A stretch of 34,407 nt of DNA from Clostridia bacterium. Its GTDB lineage: Bacteria > Bacillota > Clostridia > Oscillospirales > CAG-272. Position numbers and translations under genes: made by a program. This document shows, one piece after another, positions 17,177-24,896 of this stretch. Position 1 is the first letter of the stretch. The number at the start of each line of letters is the position of its first letter. The stretch covers positions 1-34,407 of the forward strand of contig JAGBYM010000035.1 in NCBI GenBank assembly GCA_017628755.1, read 5' to 3'. The notes beneath the pieces are model-generated. The model made no database searches. It had not been told where the DNA came from and saw only the letters and a program-made list of their open reading frames with translations.

Positions 17177-18025
17177 ATGGACAAAAATGCAAATATCCGC
17201 CGCAAGATTTTGAAGATCGCGGTCTTCACCCTGCTTGTTTTCTGGGCTCTTGTGGTAATTTTCCCTTTCTATTGGATGCTTCTGACCTCGGTTAAGAGCT
17301 ACGCATCCTACAATACCGAGTACATCCCCAAGTTTTTCACGCTTTCCCCGACCTTTGAAAACTACGCGCAGGCATTCTCCGCGGTTCCGCTTGCTAAATA
17401 CTTCCTCAATACCGTGATCTTCACGGTTGCGACCACCGCGCTGATGCTCGTCATCGCAATTCCTTCGGCTTTCGCCTTCGCAAGACTCGAGTTCAAGGGC
17501 AAGAATCTGCTCTTTGTCTCCTTCCTTGCGCTTATGATGATCCCGACCGAGCTTGTGGTCATCACGAATTTTACAACGATCACCAATCTCGAGATGAGAA
17601 ACACCTTCACGGGTCTCATCCTTCCCTCGGCGGCTTCGGTATTTTACATCTACCTCTTGAAGGAAAACTTCGAGCAGGTGCCCGACGAGCTCTACCTTGC
17701 CGCAAAGGTTGACGGTACGACCGATTTCAAGTACCTTATGAAGGTTCTTGTGCCGATCTGCCGCCCCACAGTCGTGACGGTCACGATCCTCAAGGTCATC
17801 GAGTGCTGGAACTCCTACGTATGGCCGAGACTTATCACCGATGATCAGGCGTATTACCTCGTATCAAACGGTATTCAGGAGATCCGCGAGAACGGCTTCG
17901 GACGCGAAAACATCCCCGCGATGATGGCGGCTGTCGTTGTTATTTCGCTCCCGCTGATCGTGCTCTTCCTCGTATTCCGCAACAAGATCATGGCGGGCGT
18001 CGCGAGAGGAGGTACAAAGGGATGA
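17177..18025 (+). CDS. carbohydrate ABC transporter permease, MalG/UgpE type
   Basis: The 282-residue inner-membrane subunit has about six helices and an EAA loop LYLAAKVDGTTDFKYLMKVL. It pairs with the preceding permease to form the translocation path. AAGGGG precedes the ATG, and the gene lies 15 bases after the first permease. Its stop overlaps the next gene's start (ATGA), which signals translational coupling to the binding protein. Confidence 0.94.
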   Translation: MDKNANIRRKILKIAVFTLLVFWALVVIFPFYWMLLTSVKSYASYNTEYIPKFFTLSPTFENYAQAFSAVPLAKYFLNTVIFTVATTALMLVIAIPSAFAFARLEFKGKNLLFVSFLALMMIPTELVVITNFTTITNLEMRNTFTGLILPSAASVFYIYLLKENFEQVPDELYLAAKVDGTTDFKYLMKVLVPICRPTVVTVTILKVIECWNSYVWPRLITDDQAYYLVSNGIQEIRENGFGRENIPAMMAAVVVISLPLIVLFLVFRNKIMAGVARGGTKG

Positions 18026-19620
18026 AAAAGCTTATTTGTGCTCTCATTGCCCTTGTCCTTTGCCTCGGCACGCTTAGCGGCTGTCACGGTACAAAAAGGC
18101 AGAAGGCTTTTGAGATTCCCGAGGAATTCGACAGCGAAAAGCAGTACACGATCACCTTCTGGGCAAAAAACGATAACAACACAGTTCAGCAGGAGATATA
18201 TAAAAACACCGTTGCTTCATTTGAGGAGCTTTATCCGAATATCAAGGTTGAGCTTAAGCTTTATTCGGATTACGGCTTGATCTACAATGACGTTATCACA
18301 AACATTTCAACCGGCACGACTCCGAACGTCTGCATCACGTATCCCGACCACATTGCCACCTATATGACGGGCGATGACACGGTAGTTCCGCTTGACGCGC
18401 TTATGGCGGACGAAAAATTCGGTCTCGGCGGCAGCGAAGTGCGCTTTGAGGCGCCGAAAAAGGACGAAATTATCGGGAAATACCTTGAAGAGGGCGTCAT
18501 CGGCGGCGTTCAGTACGCGATCCCCTTCATGCGTTCGAGCGAGGCTTGCTATATCAACAAGGATCTTGTTGAAAAGCTCGGATTCACTCTGCCCGAGACT
18601 CTGACCTGGGATTTTGTCTGGGAGGTCTCTGAAAAGGCTATGGAGAAGGACGCCGAGGGCAATTTCCTCGTCAACGGACAGAAGGTGCTCATTCCCTTTA
18701 TCTATAAGTCGACCGACAATATGATGATTCAGATTCTGCGCCAGCAGGGCGCCGCATACTCGACCGAAGAGGGCGAGATCGGACTTTTCAACGATACTGC
18801 AAAGGAATTCCTTTTTGAGATCGCGGAGCATACCGCCAGCGGCGCGTTTTCCACCTTCAAGATCTCATCCTACCCCGGAAACTTCCTCAATGCGGGTCAG
18901 TGTATCTTTGCGATCGACTCGACCGCGGGCGCAACCTGGATGGGCGCGCATTCACCGCAGGGAGATATCCACGAGGATAGAAAGGTCGAATTTGAAACCG
19001 CTGTAATGGCGATTCCGCAGTTTGATACAGAGAACCCCTCAATGATCTCGCAGGGCCCGTCGGTCTGCGTTTTCAATAAGCCGGATAACGGGGAAGTGCT
19101 TGCTTCCTGGCTCTTTGCGCAGTATCTTTTGACAAACGATATTCAGATCGCGTATTCGCAGACCGAGGGCTACGTTCCCGTAACCGCAAAGGCGCAGAAC
19201 GATCCCGTTTACGTCGATTATCTCTCCCGTGAGGGTGAGGACAACGATCTTTATTACGACGTCAAGATCAAGGCGACCAAGCTCGCGATCGAATATACCG
19301 ACAAGAGCTTCGTAACTCCCGTCTTCAACGGCTCGGCGTCGCTCCGAAACGCCGCGGGGCAGCTGATCGAGGAGGTTGCGAAGGCGACAAGACGAAACAA
19401 GACCGTTGACGATGCCTTTATTGAAAACCTTTACGGCGAGATGACCTCGCTTTACCGCCTTGACGGAATCGGCGGCGGACAGAGTGGCAGAGCAGAGCTC
19501 GGCGAGCTTCCGTCAACAGCCGTTATGCTCCTTTCCGTGATCGGTGCCGCGTGGGTATTTATCGGCGTTTATCTCCTGATCGGATACCTTAAAAAGCGAA
19601 AAAATCAAGGAAATACTTGA
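18022..19620 (+). CDS. sugar-binding lipoprotein of ABC importer with an extra C-terminal membrane helix
   Basis: This extracellular family 1-type solute-binding protein would capture an oligosaccharide for the two permeases. It has a lipoprotein signal with lipobox LSGC (Cys21), then YTITFWAKNDN, NIKVELKLYSDY and later YAIPFMRSSEACYINKDLVEKLG, typical of the fold. At 532 residues it is longer than the usual 420-450. Uniquely, the C-terminus has a hydrophobic helix (about 503-524) followed by YLKKRKNQG, so the protein could be tethered at both ends. The ATGA overlap and GGAGG upstream fix the start. The promoter of the next gene begins within its last codons. Confidence 0.9.
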   Translation: MKKLICALIALVLCLGTLSGCHGTKRQKAFEIPEEFDSEKQYTITFWAKNDNNTVQQEIYKNTVASFEELYPNIKVELKLYSDYGLIYNDVITNISTGTTPNVCITYPDHIATYMTGDDTVVPLDALMADEKFGLGGSEVRFEAPKKDEIIGKYLEEGVIGGVQYAIPFMRSSEACYINKDLVEKLGFTLPETLTWDFVWEVSEKAMEKDAEGNFLVNGQKVLIPFIYKSTDNMMIQILRQQGAAYSTEEGEIGLFNDTAKEFLFEIAEHTASGAFSTFKISSYPGNFLNAGQCIFAIDSTAGATWMGAHSPQGDIHEDRKVEFETAVMAIPQFDTENPSMISQGPSVCVFNKPDNGEVLASWLFAQYLLTNDIQIAYSQTEGYVPVTAKAQNDPVYVDYLSREGEDNDLYYDVKIKATKLAIEYTDKSFVTPVFNGSASLRNAAGQLIEEVAKATRRNKTVDDAFIENLYGEMTSLYRLDGIGGGQSGRAELGELPSTAVMLLSVIGAAWVFIGVYLLIGYLKKRKNQGNT

Positions 19621-19645
19621 CATTTTGTAAGTTTTGGTGTATAAT
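19617..19645 (+). promoter_or_regulatory. consensus promoter of OB-fold-like lipoprotein
   Basis: A perfect TTGACA (19617-19622), 17 bp and TATAAT (19640-19645). The -35 box overlaps the stop codon of the sugar-binding protein. No terminator is seen between the two genes, so read-through is possible. Confidence 0.9.
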
Positions 19646-19690
19646 GATACTTGTAAAATCTTTTAAAAATTTTTCAAAGGAGAAAACAAA

Positions 19691-20386
19691 ATGAAAAAGA
19701 TTCTTGCATTACTTATGGTTCTTTGCATGGCAGTTTCTCTCTTCGCTTGCGCTGAGAAGTTTGACCCCGCAAAGAAGTCCGAGGGCGTTATGACCTATGC
19801 TGAGTACGATGCAGCAGCTCTGGATGCTGAAGTTGTTATCGAGGCATACGTTCAGGCTACCCAGTCCTGGTGGGACAACAAGATCACCGCATACCTTCAG
19901 GATCCCGATGGCGCATACTTCTGCTACGAGATGGCATGCTCCGAAGAGGACGCAGCTAAGCTTACCCAGGGTACCAAGATCAAGGTTACCGGCTTCAAGG
20001 CTGCTTGGGCAGGCGAAGTTGAGATCGTTGACTGCTCCTTCGAGTTCGTTGAGAGCGAAAAGTGGGTTGCTGAGGCTACCGACGTTACCGCGCTTCTCGG
20101 CACCGATGAGCTCATCAAGCATCAGAACAAGTTCGTTACCTTCAAGGGTCTTACCGTTGTTGGCGTTGAGTACAAGAACGGCGAACCCGGCGACGATGTT
20201 TACGTAACCGTTTCCAAGGACGGCGCTGAGTACAGCTTCTGCATCGAGATCTATCTTACCGGCGCAGATACCGACGTTTACAAGGCAGTTGGCGAGCTCC
20301 AGGCTGGCGACACCGTTGACGTTGACGGCTTCCTTTACTGGTACGAGGGCGTTAACACCCACATTACCAACATTGTAAAGAAGTAA
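19691..20386 (+). CDS. lipoprotein with two OB-fold-like domains
   Basis: The 231-residue protein has a lipoprotein signal with lipobox LFAC (Cys20). The mature part shows two similar beta-barrel-like halves: VVIEAYVQATQSWWDNKITAYLQD...GTKIKVTGF, then FVTFKGLTVVGVEYKNG...AGDTVDVDGFLYW. The pattern of strand, DxxG and a closing GxxVxVxGF is that of bacterial OB-fold surface proteins. The ligand is unknown. Codon use is highly biased, which suggests strong expression, in line with its perfect promoter. AAAGGAG lies before the ATG. Confidence 0.85.
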   Translation: MKKILALLMVLCMAVSLFACAEKFDPAKKSEGVMTYAEYDAAALDAEVVIEAYVQATQSWWDNKITAYLQDPDGAYFCYEMACSEEDAAKLTQGTKIKVTGFKAAWAGEVEIVDCSFEFVESEKWVAEATDVTALLGTDELIKHQNKFVTFKGLTVVGVEYKNGEPGDDVYVTVSKDGAEYSFCIEIYLTGADTDVYKAVGELQAGDTVDVDGFLYWYEGVNTHITNIVKK

Positions 20387-20396
20387 TTGCATCACA

Positions 20397-20428
20397 TAAA
20401 AAACCGACGGCAAAGCCGTCGGTTTTTT
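20397..20428 (+). terminator. terminator after OB-fold-like lipoprotein
   Basis: A stem AAAAACCGACGGC / GCCGTCGGTTTTT with an AAA loop, followed by T residues. Confidence 0.93.
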
Positions 20429-20452
20429 ATTGTTAAAATACCCGAAAAACGC

Positions 20453-20481
20453 TTGACAAATTTTGTATGTAATGATATAAT
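20453..20481 (+). promoter_or_regulatory. consensus promoter of TIR-LRR gene
   Basis: A perfect TTGACA (20453-20458), 17 bp, TATAAT (20476-20481) with an extended TGA. The gene is therefore probably transcribed well without an activator. Confidence 0.92.
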
Positions 20482-20515
20482 ACTATTATATTAATATACA
20501 TAGGATGGTTATATT

Positions 20516-22816
20516 ATGTCAGAGCAGATATTTGTATCATACCGCAGAGACGGCGGCGACGTTACCGCAAAGCTTATATGCGAAGCTTTGAAAAATCGCG
20601 GATATACTGTTTTTTATGATTACGATTCTATTTGCGGCGGATATTTTGATGACCGCATAATCACCGCAATTGAAAATTGCAACGATTTTGTTCTGGTTCT
20701 GCCCAAAAACGCGCTCGACCGTTGCTCGAACGAGGACGACTGGGTAAGACAGGAAATCACCTGCGCTATGCAGCACGGAAAGAATATCATCCCCGTGTTG
20801 GCTCCCGATTTCGTTTTCCCCAAGGAACTGCCCAAGGATATTGAAAACGTAAGCCGAATCAACGGCATACAATTTGTAATGGCATTTTTTGAAGCCGTGA
20901 TGGGATCGATCGTGGACAGACTCATCTCAAAGCCCAAAAAGATTATCGATCCTGATGACGACAAACTTAAGCCGAGCGAAGGTCTTGAATTTAAATTTGA
21001 CAGCGATCTCAAAGGTTACAGTGTAAAAATGGGACATTGTACCGATACCGAAATCGTGATACCCAAAACGTATGACGGCAAGATAGTTGTCGCTATCGGC
21101 CACAGAGGCTTCAAGGAGTATTCTGCAATCAGGAAGGTTGTTATTCCGAATACGGTTGTCAAGATCGATGACGGAGCGTTTAACGGCTGTTCTATGCTTG
21201 AAGAAGTGACCATACCCGATAGCGTTACCGAAATCGGCGGATGGGCGTTTTACGGATGCACCTCTTTGAGATACGTGATTATCCCCAAAAACGTCTGCGT
21301 TATCGGTAAGCGCGCGTTTACGGGATGTGCGTCTCTCGGTCTGTTTTCCGTAGACGCTGAAAACAACGCTTTTTGCGCTGTTGACGGTCATTTGTTTACA
21401 AAGAATAAGCAAAAGCTTGTGGCTTATGCTTTAGGCAAGAAAGAAACTGCCTACGTTGTTCCGGATGGGGTAAAAGAGATCGCAGACAGTGCGTTTGCGC
21501 ATTCGGATGAACTTGAGAGCATAACGATTCCCGATAGCGTGACCGATATCTCGTCGGATGCTTTTTATCAGTGCTCCGCGCTCAAAAATGTTACGTTATC
21601 AAAGAACGTCAGAATTATTAACGAAGACTGCTTCAGAGAATGTACGTCACTTGAGAGCATCGATCTACCGGAAGGTATCACCTGCATCGGAAAAGGCACT
21701 TTCTACAAGTGTTCAAATCTTAAATATGCTGATATCCCGAATAGCGTCAGAGAACTTGGTAAATGGGCGTTTTACGAATGCAGATCACTTGAAAAGATTG
21801 TTATTCCCCAAAACGTTCAAGCTATCGATGCAAGAGCTTTTACCAAATGTATGGCAGTACAGTATTTCTCCGTAGATGCCGACAATAAATATTTCCGCGC
21901 CGTAGACGGCAATTTGTATACAAAGGATATGAGAACGCTGGTGGCTTATGCTCCCGAAAACAAGAATGAATCCTTTGTTCTTCCTGCCGGCGTGCAAAAT
22001 ATTGAAGACAGTGCTTTTTCGGAGTGCCGTTATATCAAATATTTTACCGCTTCAAAGGAATTGATGAAAATTGGAGATTTCGCATTCGATGCATGCTCGG
22101 GACTTGAAAGGGTCATGCTTTCCAAGTGCATGAGCCATATCGGTTCAAACGCTTTCAAAAGATGTGTGCGCCTTGATAGCATGGTTATCCCCAAAGGAAT
22201 AACTTGCATTTCGGACGATGCGTTCAGAGAGTGCTCGGCACTGAAAAGCGTTACTCTGCCCCGCGGCTTGCTCGGAATAGGCGAAAGTGCTTTCTATAAC
22301 TGTACAAGCCTTGAGGACGTGTCTTTGCCGGATAGCGATACGGATATTGGCAAATGGGCATTTTACGGATGTGCTTCCTTAAAGAACATTACAATACCCA
22401 AAAACGTTAAATACATTGGCGCGCGTGCTTTATCAATGTGTACCAAGCTTGAATCTATACGTGTAAGTGCTTTCAATAAGAATTATTGCAGTCAAGGCAA
22501 GCACCTTTATACCAAGGATATGAAAACGATCGTTGCATATGCTCTTGCAAGTAAAGAGATTTCATATGAATTGCCGGATAGCGTCAAGAGAATTGAAGAT
22601 AGTGCTTTTTCCCATAGCGTTAATTTGATGAGCGTTACTCTCCCGCGCGATCTGGAAAGTATAGGAGAATTCGGCTTGTATGATTGCAAGTCGCTCAAAC
22701 AGATCAACTATAAAGGTACAGTGTATTCTTGGAAGTCTATTCTGCTTGGAAAATCCGTATTGACTAAATCAGGTACGAACAAGATCACCTGCACTGACGG
22801 AACCGTAGATATTTAA
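20516..22816 (+). CDS. cytoplasmic TIR domain fused to BspA-type leucine-rich repeats
   Basis: Residues 1 to about 138 are a TIR domain. FVSYRRDGGD opens it, FYDYDSICGGYFDDRI is the BB-loop region, and LDRCSNEDDWVRQEI (68-81) is very close to the SARM1 region that carries the catalytic glutamate, here E80. KNIIPVLAPD follows as in SARM1. TIR domains with this Glu cleave NAD. Residues about 155-740 are LRR_5 (BspA-type) repeats such as IPDSVTEIGGWAFYGCTSL, arranged in three super-repeats, each with an AVDGxLYTKDxxxLVAYA insertion (at about 278, 452 and 649). There is no signal peptide and no NTPase between TIR and LRR. The product is probably an NAD-consuming sensor or signalling protein with the LRR as recognition surface. 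The role in defence is inferred. It is a single-gene unit with its own promoter and terminator. Confidence 0.9.
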   Translation: MSEQIFVSYRRDGGDVTAKLICEALKNRGYTVFYDYDSICGGYFDDRIITAIENCNDFVLVLPKNALDRCSNEDDWVRQEITCAMQHGKNIIPVLAPDFVFPKELPKDIENVSRINGIQFVMAFFEAVMGSIVDRLISKPKKIIDPDDDKLKPSEGLEFKFDSDLKGYSVKMGHCTDTEIVIPKTYDGKIVVAIGHRGFKEYSAIRKVVIPNTVVKIDDGAFNGCSMLEEVTIPDSVTEIGGWAFYGCTSLRYVIIPKNVCVIGKRAFTGCASLGLFSVDAENNAFCAVDGHLFTKNKQKLVAYALGKKETAYVVPDGVKEIADSAFAHSDELESITIPDSVTDISSDAFYQCSALKNVTLSKNVRIINEDCFRECTSLESIDLPEGITCIGKGTFYKCSNLKYADIPNSVRELGKWAFYECRSLEKIVIPQNVQAIDARAFTKCMAVQYFSVDADNKYFRAVDGNLYTKDMRTLVAYAPENKNESFVLPAGVQNIEDSAFSECRYIKYFTASKELMKIGDFAFDACSGLERVMLSKCMSHIGSNAFKRCVRLDSMVIPKGITCISDDAFRECSALKSVTLPRGLLGIGESAFYNCTSLEDVSLPDSDTDIGKWAFYGCASLKNITIPKNVKYIGARALSMCTKLESIRVSAFNKNYCSQGKHLYTKDMKTIVAYALASKEISYELPDSVKRIEDSAFSHSVNLMSVTLPRDLESIGEFGLYDCKSLKQINYKGTVYSWKSILLGKSVLTKSGTNKITCTDGTVDI

Positions 22817-22826
22817 TGAAAAAATG

Positions 22827-22867
22827 ACTCGGACGGAGCTTTTGCCCCGTCCGAGTTATTTTTTCAG
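22827..22867 (+). terminator. terminator after TIR-LRR gene
   Basis: A 10-bp stem ACTCGGACGG / CCGTCCGAGT (22827-22836 with 22847-22856), ten-base loop and TTATTTTTT tail. Confidence 0.92.
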
Positions 22868-22897
22868 CATTTTTTAAAAAATATCTTGCGTAACCTC

Positions 22898-22928
22898 TTG
22901 CTTGTCACGCGGCGTAATGATGTATAAT
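22898..22928 (+). promoter_or_regulatory. probable promoter of the ABC exporter operon
   Basis: TATAAT (22923-22928) is clear. The -35 is ambiguous: TTGCTT (22898, spacing 19) or TTGTCA (22902, spacing 15). Unusual spacing may mean regulation. Confidence 0.55.
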
Positions 22929-22959
22929 AACAGTAACAATATAAACGGAGGCACAAAAA

Positions 22960-23160
22960 ATGGATCAGATTATGGAATTTCTTCCCTTTATAATCCCGCT
23001 TGCCCTGGCGCAGTTTTCGCTGATGGCTTTTGCGGTGTATCACATTGTTACTCACAAAACTTATAAGAGAGGCAACCGCGTGCTCTGGCTGATCGTCAGC
23101 ATAGTCATCAACTTCATCGGGCCGATCCTTTATTTCGTGTTCGGCAAAGAGGACGCGTAA
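22960..23160 (+). CDS. two-helix PLDc_N (YxlE-like) small membrane protein
   Basis: The 66-residue protein has two hydrophobic helices ending with NFIGPILYFVFGKEDA. This is the hallmark of the PLDc_N family, found in phospholipase D N-termini and in B. subtilis YxlE. GGAGG precedes the ATG. It ends one base before the ABC ATPase start. The order (PLDc_N, ATPase, permease) matches yxlE-yxlF-yxlG of the B. subtilis sigY operon, where YxlE has a negative regulatory role. Here no sigma factor gene is present. Confidence 0.85.
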   Translation: MDQIMEFLPFIIPLALAQFSLMAFAVYHIVTHKTYKRGNRVLWLIVSIVINFIGPILYFVFGKEDA

Positions 23161-23161
23161 T

Positions 23162-24058
23162 ATGAACGTGCTTGAAATACACTCTCTCGAAAAGCGATTT
23201 GGCGACAAGCGCGTGCTCTGCGGGCTCGATATGATCGTGCCCGAGGGGAGCGTTTTCGGATTCGTCGGCAGAAACGGCGCGGGTAAGACCACGACGATGA
23301 AGTCGGTGCTCGGACTGCTGAGGCCCGACGGCGGCGAGATATTCGTTGCGGGCGAGGCTGTAAAATTCGGTCAGACACCCACCAACCGCCATATCGGCTA
23401 CCTTCCCGACGTCCCCGAGTTTTATGCCTTTATGACCCCGCGCGAGTATCTGCAACTTTGCGGCGAGTGCATGAATATGGAAGAGAAGGAAATAAGATCG
23501 AGAAGCGAGGAGCTGCTCGAGCTCGTCGGTCTGGGAAGTGAAAACCACCGTATCAAGGGCTTTTCGCGCGGAATGAAGCAAAGGCTCGGTGTCGCGCAGG
23601 CGTTGCTTGGCAGCCCGAAGCTTCTCATCTGCGACGAGCCGACCTCCGCGCTCGACCCGATCGGCAGACGCGAGATACTTGACGTGCTCATCTCGGTCAG
23701 GGAGCGCACGACCGTACTCTTTTCGACGCACGTGCTCTCGGACGTTGAGAGCATCTGCACAGACGTTGCCCTTCTTGAGGGCGGCAGGATCGCGATGCAA
23801 GGTGCCGTGAGCGAGCTGAAACGCGCGGGACGCCGTGAGGAATTCAGAGCCGAGATGCTTGTCGCCGATTCGGCAGAGGAACTTCTTGAAGCCTTCCCAG
23901 ATGCTGTGCGCGAGGGCCGCGTAACGGTCGCTTTTTCGGGCGGAGAAGAGAGGATCTTTGAAGTTCTTTCCTTTATTGGCGCAAATAAACTGCCTCTGCG
24001 CAAAATAGAGCGCGCCGAAACCTCGCTTGAGTCGCTTTTTGCGGAGGTTATAAAATGA
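23162..24058 (+). CDS. ABC exporter ATP-binding protein (YxlF/BcrA type)
   Basis: This 298-residue ATPase energises a two-subunit exporter. It has Walker A GRNGAGKTT (about residues 37-45), the signature SRGMKQRLGVAQALL, Walker B LLICDEPTSALDP and the switch His in STHVLSD. A C-terminal extension of about 80 residues is typical of the BcrA/CcmA class. The last codon overlaps the permease ATG (ATGA). The substrate is unknown; the family includes peptide antibiotic resistance pumps. Confidence 0.95.
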   Translation: MNVLEIHSLEKRFGDKRVLCGLDMIVPEGSVFGFVGRNGAGKTTTMKSVLGLLRPDGGEIFVAGEAVKFGQTPTNRHIGYLPDVPEFYAFMTPREYLQLCGECMNMEEKEIRSRSEELLELVGLGSENHRIKGFSRGMKQRLGVAQALLGSPKLLICDEPTSALDPIGRREILDVLISVRERTTVLFSTHVLSDVESICTDVALLEGGRIAMQGAVSELKRAGRREEFRAEMLVADSAEELLEAFPDAVREGRVTVAFSGGEERIFEVLSFIGANKLPLRKIERAETSLESLFAEVIK

Positions 24059-24825
24059 GAGTCTTTTTGGCATTTTTCAAAAAAGAACTGCTTGAAAGCG
24101 CGAGAAGCGGTAAGTTTTTGATCCTCGGCATACTCTTTTTCGCATTCGGTGTTATGAATCCCGCGATTGCGAAGTTGACGCCTTGGATGATGGAGATGCT
24201 TGCCGAGGAGCTTGCGGCGAGCGGTATGACTGTCGGAGAGGTCGCCGTGGACGCCCTGACCTCGTGGACGCAGTTTTTCAAGAATATTCCGATGGCGCTG
24301 ATCGCCTTCGTCTTCCTCTACAGCTCGTCCTTCACGAAGGAGTACGAGTCGGGCACGCTGGTTCTGATGCTGACCCGCGGGCTTGCGCGCCGAAACGTCG
24401 TGCTTGCCAAGGCGGCGGTTATGGAGCTCGTCTGGAGCGCGGGATATTTCCTCTGTTTTGGCGTTACCTACGGCTACAACGCCTATTATTGGGATAATTC
24501 GATCGCGGTTGAACTGATGCCCGCGGTTATGAATTGGTGGCTGTTCGGCGTCTTTACCGTCGCGCTGTTGATACTTTTCTCGACGCTCTCGAGGAACTCG
24601 GGCGGAGTTCTCCTCGGCACGGGCGGATGCGTTCTTGTGTCCTATCTCGTCTCGATGATCCCGAAGGCGGCAAAATACCTGCCCACCGCGCTTATGAACA
24701 GCGCGCAGCTTCTCACGGGAGTCGAAAAAGCCGATGAATACACCGCGGCTGTCATTATAACTGCCGCCGCCAGTGTGATCTGCATCGCCCTCGCGGTTCC
24801 GATTTTGGATAAGAAACAGATATAA
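24055..24825 (+). CDS. ABC-2 type exporter permease (YxlG-like)
   Basis: The 256-residue membrane protein has about six helices and the ABC-2 permease opening FFKKELLESARSGKFLILG, then SSSFTKEYESGTLVLMLTRG, which is a conserved family stretch. It is translationally coupled to the ATPase. A strong bidirectional terminator follows. Confidence 0.92.
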   Translation: MRVFLAFFKKELLESARSGKFLILGILFFAFGVMNPAIAKLTPWMMEMLAEELAASGMTVGEVAVDALTSWTQFFKNIPMALIAFVFLYSSSFTKEYESGTLVLMLTRGLARRNVVLAKAAVMELVWSAGYFLCFGVTYGYNAYYWDNSIAVELMPAVMNWWLFGVFTVALLILFSTLSRNSGGVLLGTGGCVLVSYLVSMIPKAAKYLPTALMNSAQLLTGVEKADEYTAAVIITAAASVICIALAVPILDKKQI

Positions 24826-24867
24826 AAAACATAGCTTACTCAAAATAATGAGTAAGCTATGTTTTTT
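24825..24867. terminator. bidirectional terminator between exporter permease and TIR-HD gene
   Basis: A perfect 17-bp stem (24825-24841 with 24850-24866), core ACATAGCTTACTC / GAGTAAGCTATGT, has an AT-rich eight-base loop with A and T tracts at both ends. It serves both convergent genes. Confidence 0.93.
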
Positions 24868-24896
24868 AATGGTTAAATTCGTAAAAAGATGTAGGG

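Noticed and set aside
23422-24843. A 473-codon minus-strand frame across the ABC exporter genes.
   Set aside because: It overlaps two firmly identified coupled ABC genes and its product is low-complexity Arg/Glu/Ser sequence.
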